DNA of 64,000 bases from an uncultured Alphaproteobacteria bacterium (GTDB lineage Bacteria > Pseudomonadota > Alphaproteobacteria > HIMB59), in assembly GCA_902538085.1 (NCBI GenBank), contig CACBDV010000002.1, forward strand, positions 1 through 64,000, in the 5' to 3' direction. Shown one piece after another: positions 39,427-48,329 of this stretch. The notes below the pieces were generated by a model. It saw only the letters and a program-made list of their open reading frames with translations. It made no database searches and was not told the origin of the DNA. Every line of letters starts with the position of its first letter. Within the stretch, counting starts at the first letter, position 1. Position numbers and translations under genes: made by a program.

Positions 39427-40449
39427 ATGGCTTCATTTAAAGGTAATAAACTCTACGTTCATGGCTCTGGTCTTAAGACGGGTATTTTGATCACAAATTT
39501 AGGAACTCCAGATGAACCAACTAAGTCATCTTTAAAGACTTATCTAAAACAATTTCTATCAGATGAACGTGTCATAGAAACACCAAAAGCTATTTGGTGG
39601 CCTATTCTCAATGGAATAGTTTTAAATACTCGACCAGCGAAGTCAGCTAAAAATTACAAATCTGTTTGGACAGAGGAAGGTTCACCTCTTCTATTCCACA
39701 CAAAAAACCAATTATCGAAAATAAAAGAATTTATTAATAAGAAATATCAAAATATCGTATTTGATATTGGAATGCGTTATGGGAATCCTAGCATCTCTAA
39801 GGGTTTAAATAATCTTAGAAATCAAAATTGTGATCGTATTATTATTTTACCTTTATACCCTCAATATTGTGCGGCTACAACGGGCTCAACGTTTGATGCT
39901 GTTGCAGAAGAATTAAAAAGTTGGCGTTGGGTACCATCTCTTCGTTTTATTGGAGGATATTACGAAAATGAACTTTATATTAAAGCTCTAAAAAATAGCA
40001 TTGAAGAATTTTGGACTAAAAATTCAAAACCAAAAAAAATCATATTTAGCTATCATGGTGTTCCAAAAAAATATTTAGATAAAGGGGATCCGTATCATTG
40101 TTTTTGCAGAAAAACTACTAGGCTGGTGGCAGAGACTATGGGCTTACCAGAGGAAAGTTATATGACCACATTTCAATCTAGATTTGGACCAGCAGAATGG
40201 CTTCAACCTTACACAGATAAAACTATAGAGAGCTTAGCAAAAAATGGTACAGACCACATTCATGTTATAAGTCCTGCTTTTTCCTCAGATTGTCTCGAGA
40301 CAATAGAAGAACTTAACGAGGAAAATAGAGAAATATTCATGGAAAATGGTGGAAAGGAATTTGGATATATTCCTTGTCTAAATGATCGAGAAGATCATAT
40401 ACTCCTACTCACTTCGTTGATAGAAAACGAACTACATGGGTGGGCATGA
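39427..40449 (+). CDS. hemH: Ferrochelatase
   Basis: GILITNLGTPDEPTKSSLKTYLKQFLSDERVIE; IIILPLYPQYCAATTGSTFD; FSYHGVPKKYLDKGDPYHCFCRKT; FQSRFGPAEWLQPYTD. Confidence 0.96.
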   Translation: MASFKGNKLYVHGSGLKTGILITNLGTPDEPTKSSLKTYLKQFLSDERVIETPKAIWWPILNGIVLNTRPAKSAKNYKSVWTEEGSPLLFHTKNQLSKIKEFINKKYQNIVFDIGMRYGNPSISKGLNNLRNQNCDRIIILPLYPQYCAATTGSTFDAVAEELKSWRWVPSLRFIGGYYENELYIKALKNSIEEFWTKNSKPKKIIFSYHGVPKKYLDKGDPYHCFCRKTTRLVAETMGLPEESYMTTFQSRFGPAEWLQPYTDKTIESLAKNGTDHIHVISPAFSSDCLETIEELNEENREIFMENGGKEFGYIPCLNDREDHILLLTSLIENELHGWA

Positions 40450-41261
40450 GTGATCAAATAAAAAATCAACAAACTAAAGCAGAAAAGTGGTTTCGAGAAC
40501 TTCGAAATCAAATGGTTGGATCAATACAAAAGCTTGATGGATCTGAATTTATAGAAAAAGAGTGGCAAAGACCTGGTGGTGGTGGAGGTTTGATGTCCCT
40601 ACTAAAAGGAGAAATATTTGAAAAAGTAGGAGTAAATATTTCAACAGTGCATGGTAATTTTAGTGAAGAATTTAAAAAATCAATGCCGGGAACCGAAGAG
40701 GATCCAAGCTTTTGGGCCAGTGGTATCTCAGTCGTAGCTCACATGAAAAACCCGAAAATTGCTGCAGCTCATTTTAACACTAGGTACATAACTACAAAAG
40801 GAAAACAGTGGTTTGGTGGTGGTTGTGATTTAACCCCTGCAATACCTGAAAAATTAGAAACAGATAATTTTCATCAAGGTCTCCAACGAACATGTGATCA
40901 ACATAATTCAACTTATTATGAAAAATTTAAAAAACAATGTGATGAATACTTTTATTTAGAGCATCGAAAAGAGAGTAGAGGTATAGGAGGGATTTTTTTT
41001 GATTATGTCAATACAGACTTTGATAAGGATTTATCATTTATAAAAGATGTTGGGCAATTCTTTGTTAATTTTGTAATTGAAAACTCAAAAAGAAAAAAAG
41101 ATTTTAACTTTAGTCAAGATGACTTAGATGCTCTTTCAAAAAAAAGATCTCGTTACGTAGAATTTAATTTGCTTTATGATAGAGGGACATTATTTGGATT
41201 AAAAACTGGTGGTAATATTGATGCTATATTAATGTCAATGCCCCCTGAGGCTAAATGGTAA
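40440..41261 (+). CDS. hemF: Oxygen-dependent coproporphyrinogen III oxidase
   Basis: EWQRPGGGGGLMSLLKGEIFEKVGVNISTVHGNF; WFGGGCDLTP; KESRGIGGIFFDYVN; RYVEFNLLYDRGTLFGLKTGGNIDAILMSMPPEAKW. Confidence 0.97.
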   Translation: MGMSDQIKNQQTKAEKWFRELRNQMVGSIQKLDGSEFIEKEWQRPGGGGGLMSLLKGEIFEKVGVNISTVHGNFSEEFKKSMPGTEEDPSFWASGISVVAHMKNPKIAAAHFNTRYITTKGKQWFGGGCDLTPAIPEKLETDNFHQGLQRTCDQHNSTYYEKFKKQCDEYFYLEHRKESRGIGGIFFDYVNTDFDKDLSFIKDVGQFFVNFVIENSKRKKDFNFSQDDLDALSKKRSRYVEFNLLYDRGTLFGLKTGGNIDAILMSMPPEAKW

Positions 41262-41265
41262 CAAA

Positions 41266-41682
41266 ATGTATGAGTTATTAAAAATTTTACATATCATATC
41301 TTTTGTATCATGGTTTGCTGGGTTATTTTATTTACCAAGACTTTTTGTTTATCATGTAGAAAACATAACCAATCCTGAAATGAATAGTGTATTTCAAAAA
41401 ATGGAATATAAATTGCTAAAAATTATAATGAACCCAGCAATGATATTGACTTGGGTATTTGGTATAGCCCTTATCCATTATGTAGGTTTTGAATTATGGC
41501 TTTTTTTGAAAATTATATTAGTTCTTATTCTCTCTGCATTTCATATGTATTTAGGTAAGATTAGAAAAAGTTTGGAGAGTAATTTTAGAGACTATACCTC
41601 AAAATATCTAAGAATTATCAATGAAGTGCCTACAGTTCTTCTCATTTTAATTATAATACTTGTAGTTGTAAGACCTTTTTAA
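41266..41682 (+). CDS. hemJ: HemJ-type protoporphyrinogen IX oxidase
   Basis: LKILHIISFVSWFAGLFYLPRLFVYHVE...MEYKLLKIIMNPAMILTWVFG; four predicted TM helices; last gene of heme operon. Confidence 0.88.
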   Translation: MYELLKILHIISFVSWFAGLFYLPRLFVYHVENITNPEMNSVFQKMEYKLLKIIMNPAMILTWVFGIALIHYVGFELWLFLKIILVLILSAFHMYLGKIRKSLESNFRDYTSKYLRIINEVPTVLLILIIILVVVRPF

Positions 41683-41686
41683 TTTT

Positions 41687-43033
41687 ATGGATCTTACCCA
41701 AGGGGATATAAAAAAACAATTAATCGGTATGGCTGTTCCAGCAGGAACAGGTCTTTTATTTTATACTTTGTACAATGTAGTAGATACTTTTTATGCAGGT
41801 CTCATAAGCACAGAGGCTATTGCAGGCTTATCAATATCTTACCCCTTATATTTTATTTTATTGGCCTTCGCTGTAGGTTTTGGACAAGGCACCACAGCTC
41901 TTGTCTCAATAGCTATTGGCAAAAAAAAATTTAATGAGGCAATTAAGATTCATACTCAAGCTTTAGTTATCACTTTATTGATTTCTATAGCCATTGGATT
42001 TACAACCTTTCTATTATCTAGACCTGTATTTTTATATTTTGGGGCAGAAGGTATTTTTCTTAACAATGGTCTAAGATACATAAAAGTACTCTCAATTGGT
42101 GCTCCAATTTTTATTGTTTCTTTTGTCGTTAATTCTCTTTTATATGCACAAGGAGATACGAAAAAAAATAGAAATGCGTTAATCATAAGCTTTTTTATTA
42201 ATTTAATATTTAGTCCTTTCTTATCTTTAGGTTATGGTCCTTTTCCTGCATTGGGAACTCTCGGGATAGCTCTTGCAACAGTCATATCTCAACTATTTCA
42301 TTTTTTCTTTTTAAGCTATTATGCTATTCGCAGTCCTTTGTTTAAGTATTTCAATTACAATTATATTTGGCTAGAAACTAAATTCGTATTAAGAATTCTA
42401 AGACAATCTATACCCTCTAGTATGAATATGTTTATGATTGCAGTTGGTTTTTTCATAATGCAAAAGTTTGTTACAAGTTATGGTGCCTCAGCTAGTGCAG
42501 CTTATGGTATAGCTTTAAGAATTGAGCAAATTATTTTATTACCTGCCATAGGATTTAGTAGTGCTTTATTAAGTATGGTAGGACAAAATTTTGGTTCGAA
42601 GAATTTTGATAGAATTTATGAAGCTTTTTTAATTTCATTAAGGTTATCTATGACAATGATGATTTTTGGAGCAGTAGTGCTTATATTTGCGGGTGAAAGG
42701 ATTGCTAGTTTTTTTTCAAGAGACAGTGAAGTGATAATTATTGCTGGTAGCTACTTGTTTATGGTAGCTTTTTTGGCTTTTGTATATCAAGTTATTGATA
42801 GGTGTGATTCTGTACTTTCCGGTTTAAGAAAACCTTCTGTAAATGTGTTCTACACTTTTATTAGATTGGTATTTCTTCCTCCATTTGTAATTTATTTATT
42901 TTCTGAGACACTAGAAAAAGGCCTAATTGGTATTTGGTGGGCTATATTTTTTACAAATTTACTAGGCTCAGTATTTGTTTTTTTTCATATGAAATATTTA
43001 TTTAAAAAGGAGTCTGGTATCTTAATAAATTAA
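41687..43033 (+). CDS. MATE-family efflux transporter
   Basis: ~12 TM; MAVPAGTGLLFYTLYNVVDTFYAGLISTEAIAGLSISYPLYF; GFGQGTTALVSIAIG. Confidence 0.92.
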   Translation: MDLTQGDIKKQLIGMAVPAGTGLLFYTLYNVVDTFYAGLISTEAIAGLSISYPLYFILLAFAVGFGQGTTALVSIAIGKKKFNEAIKIHTQALVITLLISIAIGFTTFLLSRPVFLYFGAEGIFLNNGLRYIKVLSIGAPIFIVSFVVNSLLYAQGDTKKNRNALIISFFINLIFSPFLSLGYGPFPALGTLGIALATVISQLFHFFFLSYYAIRSPLFKYFNYNYIWLETKFVLRILRQSIPSSMNMFMIAVGFFIMQKFVTSYGASASAAYGIALRIEQIILLPAIGFSSALLSMVGQNFGSKNFDRIYEAFLISLRLSMTMMIFGAVVLIFAGERIASFFSRDSEVIIIAGSYLFMVAFLAFVYQVIDRCDSVLSGLRKPSVNVFYTFIRLVFLPPFVIYLFSETLEKGLIGIWWAIFFTNLLGSVFVFFHMKYLFKKESGILIN

Positions 43034-43443
43034 CTAAAATCTTTCAGGTCTTCCAAATGCTTGCTAAGAGCTTTAGTGGATAATTGTATCTCATAGATAA
43101 ATAACATTATAGCTATTGAAAATATCAATATCCCTAAACCAAAAAAATTTAAGGCTAAGTCATAAATTTTGATATAGCTAAAAAAAATAGATATTAAATT
43201 CAGCAAAAAGCTGATCCCAGAGAGGGTTTGAACTGACCTAACTAATGTTAAACGAGTTGTGAGTACTTTTATTTGATCTAAGTGATGTTGAACCACATTG
43301 CTAGTTGGTCTATTTGTAATTATTGTGTCATGGATCTTTCTGATTAATGAAGCAAGAGAAGTATATCTATTACCAAACGATATCATCATTAATGGTATAG
43401 CTGGAAACAAAAGTGCTGGATAAAGTGTTGTGAAGCTTGGCAT
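43030..43443 (-). CDS. DUF2721 family membrane protein
   Basis: ALLFPAIPLMMISFGNRYTSLASLIRKIHD; hydrophobic C-terminal helices. Confidence 0.75.
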   Translation of the reverse strand: MPSFTTLYPALLFPAIPLMMISFGNRYTSLASLIRKIHDTIITNRPTSNVVQHHLDQIKVLTTRLTLVRSVQTLSGISFLLNLISIFFSYIKIYDLALNFFGLGILIFSIAIMLFIYEIQLSTKALSKHLEDLKDFS

Positions 43444-43642
43444 ACTATTTATGGAGCAGTTTGTTATAACTAGGAGGGAATAACTAAGTATCTATGTCAA
43501 CACGGAGTTAATCGAAACTTTTAAAAACTGCTCCTAATAAATTTATACATAATATTCAAAAAAAAACTCTTGTTATGATTGCATAACAACTATGCAACTT
43601 ACAGACAGCTGATGAAATAATTTATAAATAAAAAATTAATAA

Positions 43643-44254
43643 TCAAATTATTTCCAAGAAAATAATAGATAAGGTAAGTATAAGCAAATAAAGAATTATT
43701 ATTATATTAACTAATTTCCAAACTTGTTTATTTAAAAAATATAATCTTAGTGATTGTGCACCATAGCCTAAAAAATAAAAAAAAACAAATGACGCTAGAC
43801 TTGCACCTAATCCAAATAAAATCTTATCAGAAATAGTAAGAAAATTTTTTGATAAATTTCCTAAAATAAAAACAGTGTCTGAGTAAACGTGTGGGTTTAA
43901 AAAAGTAAAAGCAAGTGTCTGAAGTGCTATTTTTAACTTTGATGTTTGTGTATGTGTTTGTGAAAATACAATATCATGTTTAAATGTTTTTATTTTTGAC
44001 CATATAAAATTTATAAGAAAGAGGACAAGCCCGATAGATAATAATAAATTGATAAGATCATTGATGAAATTTTTAATAAAGTGAAATATGAAAATTCCGA
44101 AAAAAATCAATAAGAAATCACCAATTATGCATATTGAAGTTACTAAAAAAATATTATTTTTTTTTATACCTTGCTCTATAACAAATAAATTTTGTGCACC
44201 TATAGCAAGTATTAAACTTAAACCTGTTGAAAAACCAAAAATAAACTCGTTCAT
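43643..44254 (-). CDS. LysE/ArgO-family amino-acid exporter
   Basis: FGFSTGLSLILAIGAQNLFVIEQGIKKNN; LQTLAFTFLNPHVYSDTVFILGNLS. Confidence 0.88.
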   Translation of the reverse strand: MNEFIFGFSTGLSLILAIGAQNLFVIEQGIKKNNIFLVTSICIIGDFLLIFFGIFIFHFIKNFINDLINLLLSIGLVLFLINFIWSKIKTFKHDIVFSQTHTQTSKLKIALQTLAFTFLNPHVYSDTVFILGNLSKNFLTISDKILFGLGASLASFVFFYFLGYGAQSLRLYFLNKQVWKLVNIIIILYLLILTLSIIFLEII

Positions 44255-44385
44255 GACAATTTTGCACAGTTTATATACTTTACACCTAAAATCTATTTAG
44301 TAAGTTTGTGTGATGAAAGTTTTTGTTGGTGGATTATTTTTTGCTTTAATATTTATTTTTGTTGTAACTGATGGTTTTGTAAAAA

Positions 44386-44967
44386 TTAGTCTACCTCTGT
44401 AAACCTTCTTCTTTTACCATTACTCCACTCATCACTAAATTTTAAAGTCCCTAAGTGTAATGGTATTTTTTCTTTAACAATTAGATTATTTTCTGAAAAT
44501 TTAAAAAAAGATTTATGAAGATACCGAAACTCAAGCAAATGATTCATAATTCCAAAATTTATATCCTTAATCACACTAGGATCTACATTCTGGTTTGAAA
44601 TAAAAACATAATCACTATCTGCAGGAAAATTTAAAATTGAACGAAGCGATAAATTTAAGGGACGATCGAGTAAATCTGATTTTTTAATAATTGCATATTG
44701 AAATTGATTTTGTTCAATTTTTTTAATTATTTCATCAACGCTATCATCTAGACGTGAATTGCATTCTAATGTGTTAGAGCCACCATAACTATGAGATATT
44801 TTAAGTTCCCTGTCCAATACTTTGCATATACTTTTTGCAAGAATATATTCTGTTCCCAATGTAGAACGAACCATGATTGTTAAAGAAATATCTTGAGAAA
44901 GGGAATACAATAAATTTGTTTTAAGGAATAATATTACAATAAAAGAAGATATTACTTTTAAATACAT
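44386..44967 (-). CDS. Secreted protein resembling the N-lobe of a TAXI-type TRAP solute receptor
   Basis: 193 aa; signal peptide; STLGTEYILAKSICKVLDRE...SYGGSNTLECNSRLDD...FQYAIIKKSDLLDRPL. Confidence 0.45.
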   Translation of the reverse strand: MYLKVISSFIVILFLKTNLLYSLSQDISLTIMVRSTLGTEYILAKSICKVLDRELKISHSYGGSNTLECNSRLDDSVDEIIKKIEQNQFQYAIIKKSDLLDRPLNLSLRSILNFPADSDYVFISNQNVDPSVIKDINFGIMNHLLEFRYLHKSFFKFSENNLIVKEKIPLHLGTLKFSDEWSNGKRRRFTEVD

Positions 44968-45012
44968 AGATTACTTTTAACATAAAACACTCTAAATTGT
45001 TAAAAAGAATAA

Positions 45013-45726
45013 ATGCCAAATTTTTCAACTATTGCATTAATTGCTTGTTTTGCGTACGCCATTGAAAGTATTTTTGGTTTTGGTGGTACGATAATCTTTC
45101 TTGGAATTAGTGGATTTTTCTTTGACTTTAATTCTTTGTTAAAGCTTGCAATGATTGTTGGGCTATCCTCCGGTTTAGCTGTTTTAATTCAGTCCTACAA
45201 ATATGTCTCTTTAAAACATCTGATCAAAATTTTAATTTATACAATTCCTGGTGCATTAATTGGAACATATTTTATCAGTTATTTTGCATCAAATATTTTA
45301 ATAAAAATATTTGCAATAATTTTAATAATTTATGGATGTTTCAACTTATTCTTTCCTGATATCAGGTTTCCTCAATTCTTGAAAAATTTTTTTGTAATTC
45401 TAGGTGGATTTATTCAGGGAATTTATACTATTGGAGGACCATTTGTATTAATGGGGTATAAAGATTATTTCTCCTCAAAACAAGAGTTGCGATCAACTAT
45501 GGCTGGATATTTTTTTATTATAAACTCTTTGAGAGCAATATTTTTTATGTTTTTAGGAGGAAGCTATTTAGAGATAGTGAAAATATACTATCCAATAGCT
45601 CTTTTAGTTATGTTAAGTGTTTGGCTGGGTTATTTTATACATAAACAAATACCGGAAATCCTATTTAAAAAACTTATTATTATTGCTATCACTTTGATAG
45701 GAGTATTGATTTTATTTACAAAATGA
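45013..45726 (+). CDS. TauE/SafE-family sulfite/organosulfur anion exporter
   Basis: Multi-TM; AIESIFGFGGTIIFLGISGFFFDFNSLLKLAMIVGLSSGLAVLIQSYKYV; GGFIQGIYTIGGPFVLMGY. Confidence 0.87.
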   Translation: MPNFSTIALIACFAYAIESIFGFGGTIIFLGISGFFFDFNSLLKLAMIVGLSSGLAVLIQSYKYVSLKHLIKILIYTIPGALIGTYFISYFASNILIKIFAIILIIYGCFNLFFPDIRFPQFLKNFFVILGGFIQGIYTIGGPFVLMGYKDYFSSKQELRSTMAGYFFIINSLRAIFFMFLGGSYLEIVKIYYPIALLVMLSVWLGYFIHKQIPEILFKKLIIIAITLIGVLILFTK

Positions 45727-46436
45727 TCGACTGGGAACAATATGGACCTATTTACTCTGTAGCTCCTGGAATAAAAAAAATAAAAAACCTTCCAATTATT
45801 GAATATGATGAGCATGAAGAAAGATATTTAAGTTTGAAACAAAAATGCAAAGAAAATATTTTTATTGATGATTATTTTACAAAAGAAATTGATATAGCTG
45901 TATGCAAGAAGTTAAATTCTATATTAAAAAAAGAATACCCATCTAAAAACTCTAACTTTAATAACTTTGTAGAACTTGGTTATAATCTTCAAGAGGATAT
46001 AGCCATTTTTCACAGATGTAACAAACTTATAGCTTTACATGTTTCATTTCCCTCTGTTTGGGTGCCTAAAGAAAAAATTGGTCTTAGTTTTGCTCAAATC
46101 CATCAACCTGTACCAGGTATGGAAAATTTTTTAAAAAATGAGGATAAATATGTTCAGATGATGGTTGAAGCAACAAATCCTATTATAAGATATGTTTGGG
46201 GAGAGCATTATGGTTATTATTTATGTGAGCATGAACCTTTGCAAGAAAGTGTAAAAGTGATGCACACAGAAAGACAGACTTTTATTGGAATTCCAGAGAG
46301 TGATATTGGTATTTTCTTAATTAGAAAGAAAGTGATGTTTTATGATGACACATCAAATGATTTTAAGGAATGGTATAGAAGGCAAGTCAGATCTATGACA
46401 GAGGATCAAAAAATTTATAAGATAAAAAGAATCTGA
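45723..46436 (+). CDS. DUF3445-like protein (heme-dependent oxidative N-demethylase alpha-subunit-like)
   Basis: 237 aa; LQEDIAIFHRCNKLIALHVSFPSVWVPKEKIGLSFAQIHQPVPGMENF...MHTERQTFIGIPESDIGIFLIRKKV; overlaps TauE gene by 4 nt. Confidence 0.65.
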   Translation: MIDWEQYGPIYSVAPGIKKIKNLPIIEYDEHEERYLSLKQKCKENIFIDDYFTKEIDIAVCKKLNSILKKEYPSKNSNFNNFVELGYNLQEDIAIFHRCNKLIALHVSFPSVWVPKEKIGLSFAQIHQPVPGMENFLKNEDKYVQMMVEATNPIIRYVWGEHYGYYLCEHEPLQESVKVMHTERQTFIGIPESDIGIFLIRKKVMFYDDTSNDFKEWYRRQVRSMTEDQKIYKIKRI

Positions 46437-46483
46437 GTCGATACTAGCGATCGAAAAAATTAATATATTTGAAGGTAATCAGA

Positions 46484-46669
46484 TTACTGTTCCTGATTTC
46501 CCTCAGCTGGAGCATTTGGATCTGTAAGGCGCTCTAATTCTGCTAACTCTTCTGCTTCTCTTTTTGCTTCTCTTTTAGCCTTTTTAGCGGCAAGTTTTTC
46601 TTGGCGCTTACGCTCTTTCTCCATAGCTCTTTCACCAGCTTTTGATTTATAGTCAAAGTGAAGTCCCAT
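46484..46669 (-). CDS. Small highly charged Lys/Glu/Ala-rich protein
   Basis: 61 aa MGLHFDYKSKAGERAMEKERKRQEKLAAKKAKREAKREAEELAELERLTDPNAPAEGNQEQ in its own intergenic slot, no competing ORF. Confidence 0.55.
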   Translation of the reverse strand: MGLHFDYKSKAGERAMEKERKRQEKLAAKKAKREAKREAEELAELERLTDPNAPAEGNQEQ

Positions 46670-46725
46670 AAAAAGATTATATCAGAATTTTTTTGATACT
46701 AAAGTTTCACTTCATTGAATATTTA

Positions 46726-47802
46726 TTAATTTAGAACTCTTTTTAAAAGATTAATCCAATTTAAATGTGAAATTTTAATCATTAATTTTTCATTAAAACC
46801 CTGTGAAATTAATAGATCGATTAATTTGTGCATACCTAGAACACTATTTAGATCTTTAGGCATCATTGCACCGTCAAAATCTGAGCCAAATCCAACTTTA
46901 TCATCTCCCAAATAGTCAATAAGGTACTTAAAATGATCAACAATTATTTGTAAATCTGTATCAGAAACCATTTTTCCATCTTTCCTTAAAAAAGCTGGGG
47001 CAAAGTTAACTCCAACCATCCCTTGAGTTTCTTTGATTGCATCTAATTGCTTATTTGTAAGGTTTCTAGAGTGTGGGCAAATCTGATGAGCATTGCTATG
47101 CGTGGCTACTAGAGGCGAATTTGAATATTTTGCTATATCCCAAAAGCCTTTTTCATTTAAATGAGAGGTGTCAATTAACATATTTAGTGAATTACAATTT
47201 TTTATAAGTTCTATTCCTATTTCGGTTAAACCATCTCCAATATCTGGTGAAGTTGGAAAAGCAAAGGGAACGCCCTCTGCAAAAATAGTAGGTCTTGACC
47301 AAACTGGCCCAATTGATCTAAGACCAGCTCGAAATAAAGTTTCGAGATTATAAAAATTTTTATCTATACATTCTGCGCCCTCTATATGCATTACTACAGA
47401 TAATTGATCATCATGTTTAAACGAGGTTTCCAAATCCTTGCCAGATAAACAAATCTTAACTTTATTTTTTGAGTTTCTTTCAATTTTTGAAAGGATAGAC
47501 AATTGGTTTAAAACAACTGGTAATGCATCGTTTACGTCTACGGGTCTTGGAAGTGGTAATAAATACTCATCTTTCTCCATATCTTTATAGTTGACCAACT
47601 TATCAGAATCAGAGATATCTTGTTCTGGGGTAGGAACATATATGGCGCATAAGCCTCCTTTAAAATTAGCTTGGTTCATTCGAGGAAGATCTAAATGTCC
47701 CTCATTATCTCCATCGATAAAATCAAGATAGGAGTCAGATTTGTTCTTTAAAAATAGTCTAAATAATACATCATTATGGCCATCAAAAATTTTATAATCC
47801 AT
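46726..47802 (-). CDS. Membrane dipeptidase (renal dipeptidase family)
   Basis: FDGHNDVLFRLFL; HIEGAECID; LIDTSHLNEKGFWDIAK; ATHSNAHQICPHSRNLTNKQLDAIKE; GFGSDFDG. Confidence 0.95.
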   Translation of the reverse strand: MDYKIFDGHNDVLFRLFLKNKSDSYLDFIDGDNEGHLDLPRMNQANFKGGLCAIYVPTPEQDISDSDKLVNYKDMEKDEYLLPLPRPVDVNDALPVVLNQLSILSKIERNSKNKVKICLSGKDLETSFKHDDQLSVVMHIEGAECIDKNFYNLETLFRAGLRSIGPVWSRPTIFAEGVPFAFPTSPDIGDGLTEIGIELIKNCNSLNMLIDTSHLNEKGFWDIAKYSNSPLVATHSNAHQICPHSRNLTNKQLDAIKETQGMVGVNFAPAFLRKDGKMVSDTDLQIIVDHFKYLIDYLGDDKVGFGSDFDGAMMPKDLNSVLGMHKLIDLLISQGFNEKLMIKISHLNWINLLKRVLN

Positions 47803-47962
47803 GTCATAAATTTATCATTTTTTTTGTTACTTAGACTACATGCAAATTAAAAATATTTATTGAATTTCTTTGAAGTCTCCTAAATAGACATCTGCTGTCT
47901 ATATTTAGCAAAAGTAAAACTTCTTTTTAAAACTATATTTATGTAAGAAAGGAAATAAAATT

Positions 47963-48142
47963 ATGAATAAAATTTTTGGATTTACAGAAAGATCTTTAAA
48001 GTTCTGGTTATCTCTTTTTAGTAAAAAAGAAGACAGCATTATAAATTTTTGTAAGGTTGAGTATGGCACAGATTGGCAATGGGCTTACTCCGAGTATCAA
48101 AGAAATCAGTCATTTCCAAATAGCTTAAAAGAGGCTGCCTAA
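47963..48142 (+). CDS. Unannotated 59-aa small protein
   Basis: Below track cutoff. MNKIFGFTERSLKFWLSLFSKKEDSIINFCKVEYGTDWQWAYSEYQRNQSFPNSLKEAA*; upstream AAGAAAGGAAAT RBS-like; coupled to next ORF (TAATG). Confidence 0.65.
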   Translation: MNKIFGFTERSLKFWLSLFSKKEDSIINFCKVEYGTDWQWAYSEYQRNQSFPNSLKEAA

Positions 48143-48306
48143 TGAGCAATCTATTTAAATCTATTAGAAAAATAATTATTAATGGAAAAAATGACCTAAA
48201 ATCAAAGTCTTACAAAGAAGAGGTATATTTATCTCAAGCTATCGACATGATTGATCTTGAAAGAAGACAAAAAGAGATAGATAGAAGATTTATTAGAAAA
48301 TTTTAA
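48142..48306 (+). CDS. Unannotated 54-aa protein, DUF3563-like
   Basis: MSNLFKSIRKIIINGKNDLKSKSYKEEVYLSQAIDMIDLERRQKEIDRRFIRKF*; YLSQAIDMIDLERRQKEIDR resembles the DUF3563 core; followed by a terminator. Confidence 0.7.
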   Translation: MSNLFKSIRKIIINGKNDLKSKSYKEEVYLSQAIDMIDLERRQKEIDRRFIRKF

Positions 48307-48327
48307 AAAGCCCATCTGGGGCTTTTT
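48305..48327 (+). terminator. Rho-independent (possibly bidirectional) terminator
   Basis: AAAAAGCCC-ATCTG-GGGCTTTTT, between the small ORF pair and the convergent LysE gene. Confidence 0.85.
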
Positions 48328-48329
48328 GC

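Noticed and set aside
44313-44402. 29-aa hydrophobic peptide ORF (MKVFVGGLFFALIFIFVVTDGFVKISLPL)
   Set aside because: No clear RBS, overlaps the end of the 44386..44967 gene on the other strand; length within chance for AT-rich DNA.
46436-46460. TCGAT...ATCGA near the end of the DUF3445-like gene
   Set aside because: Only 5-bp stem; too weak to support a terminator call.
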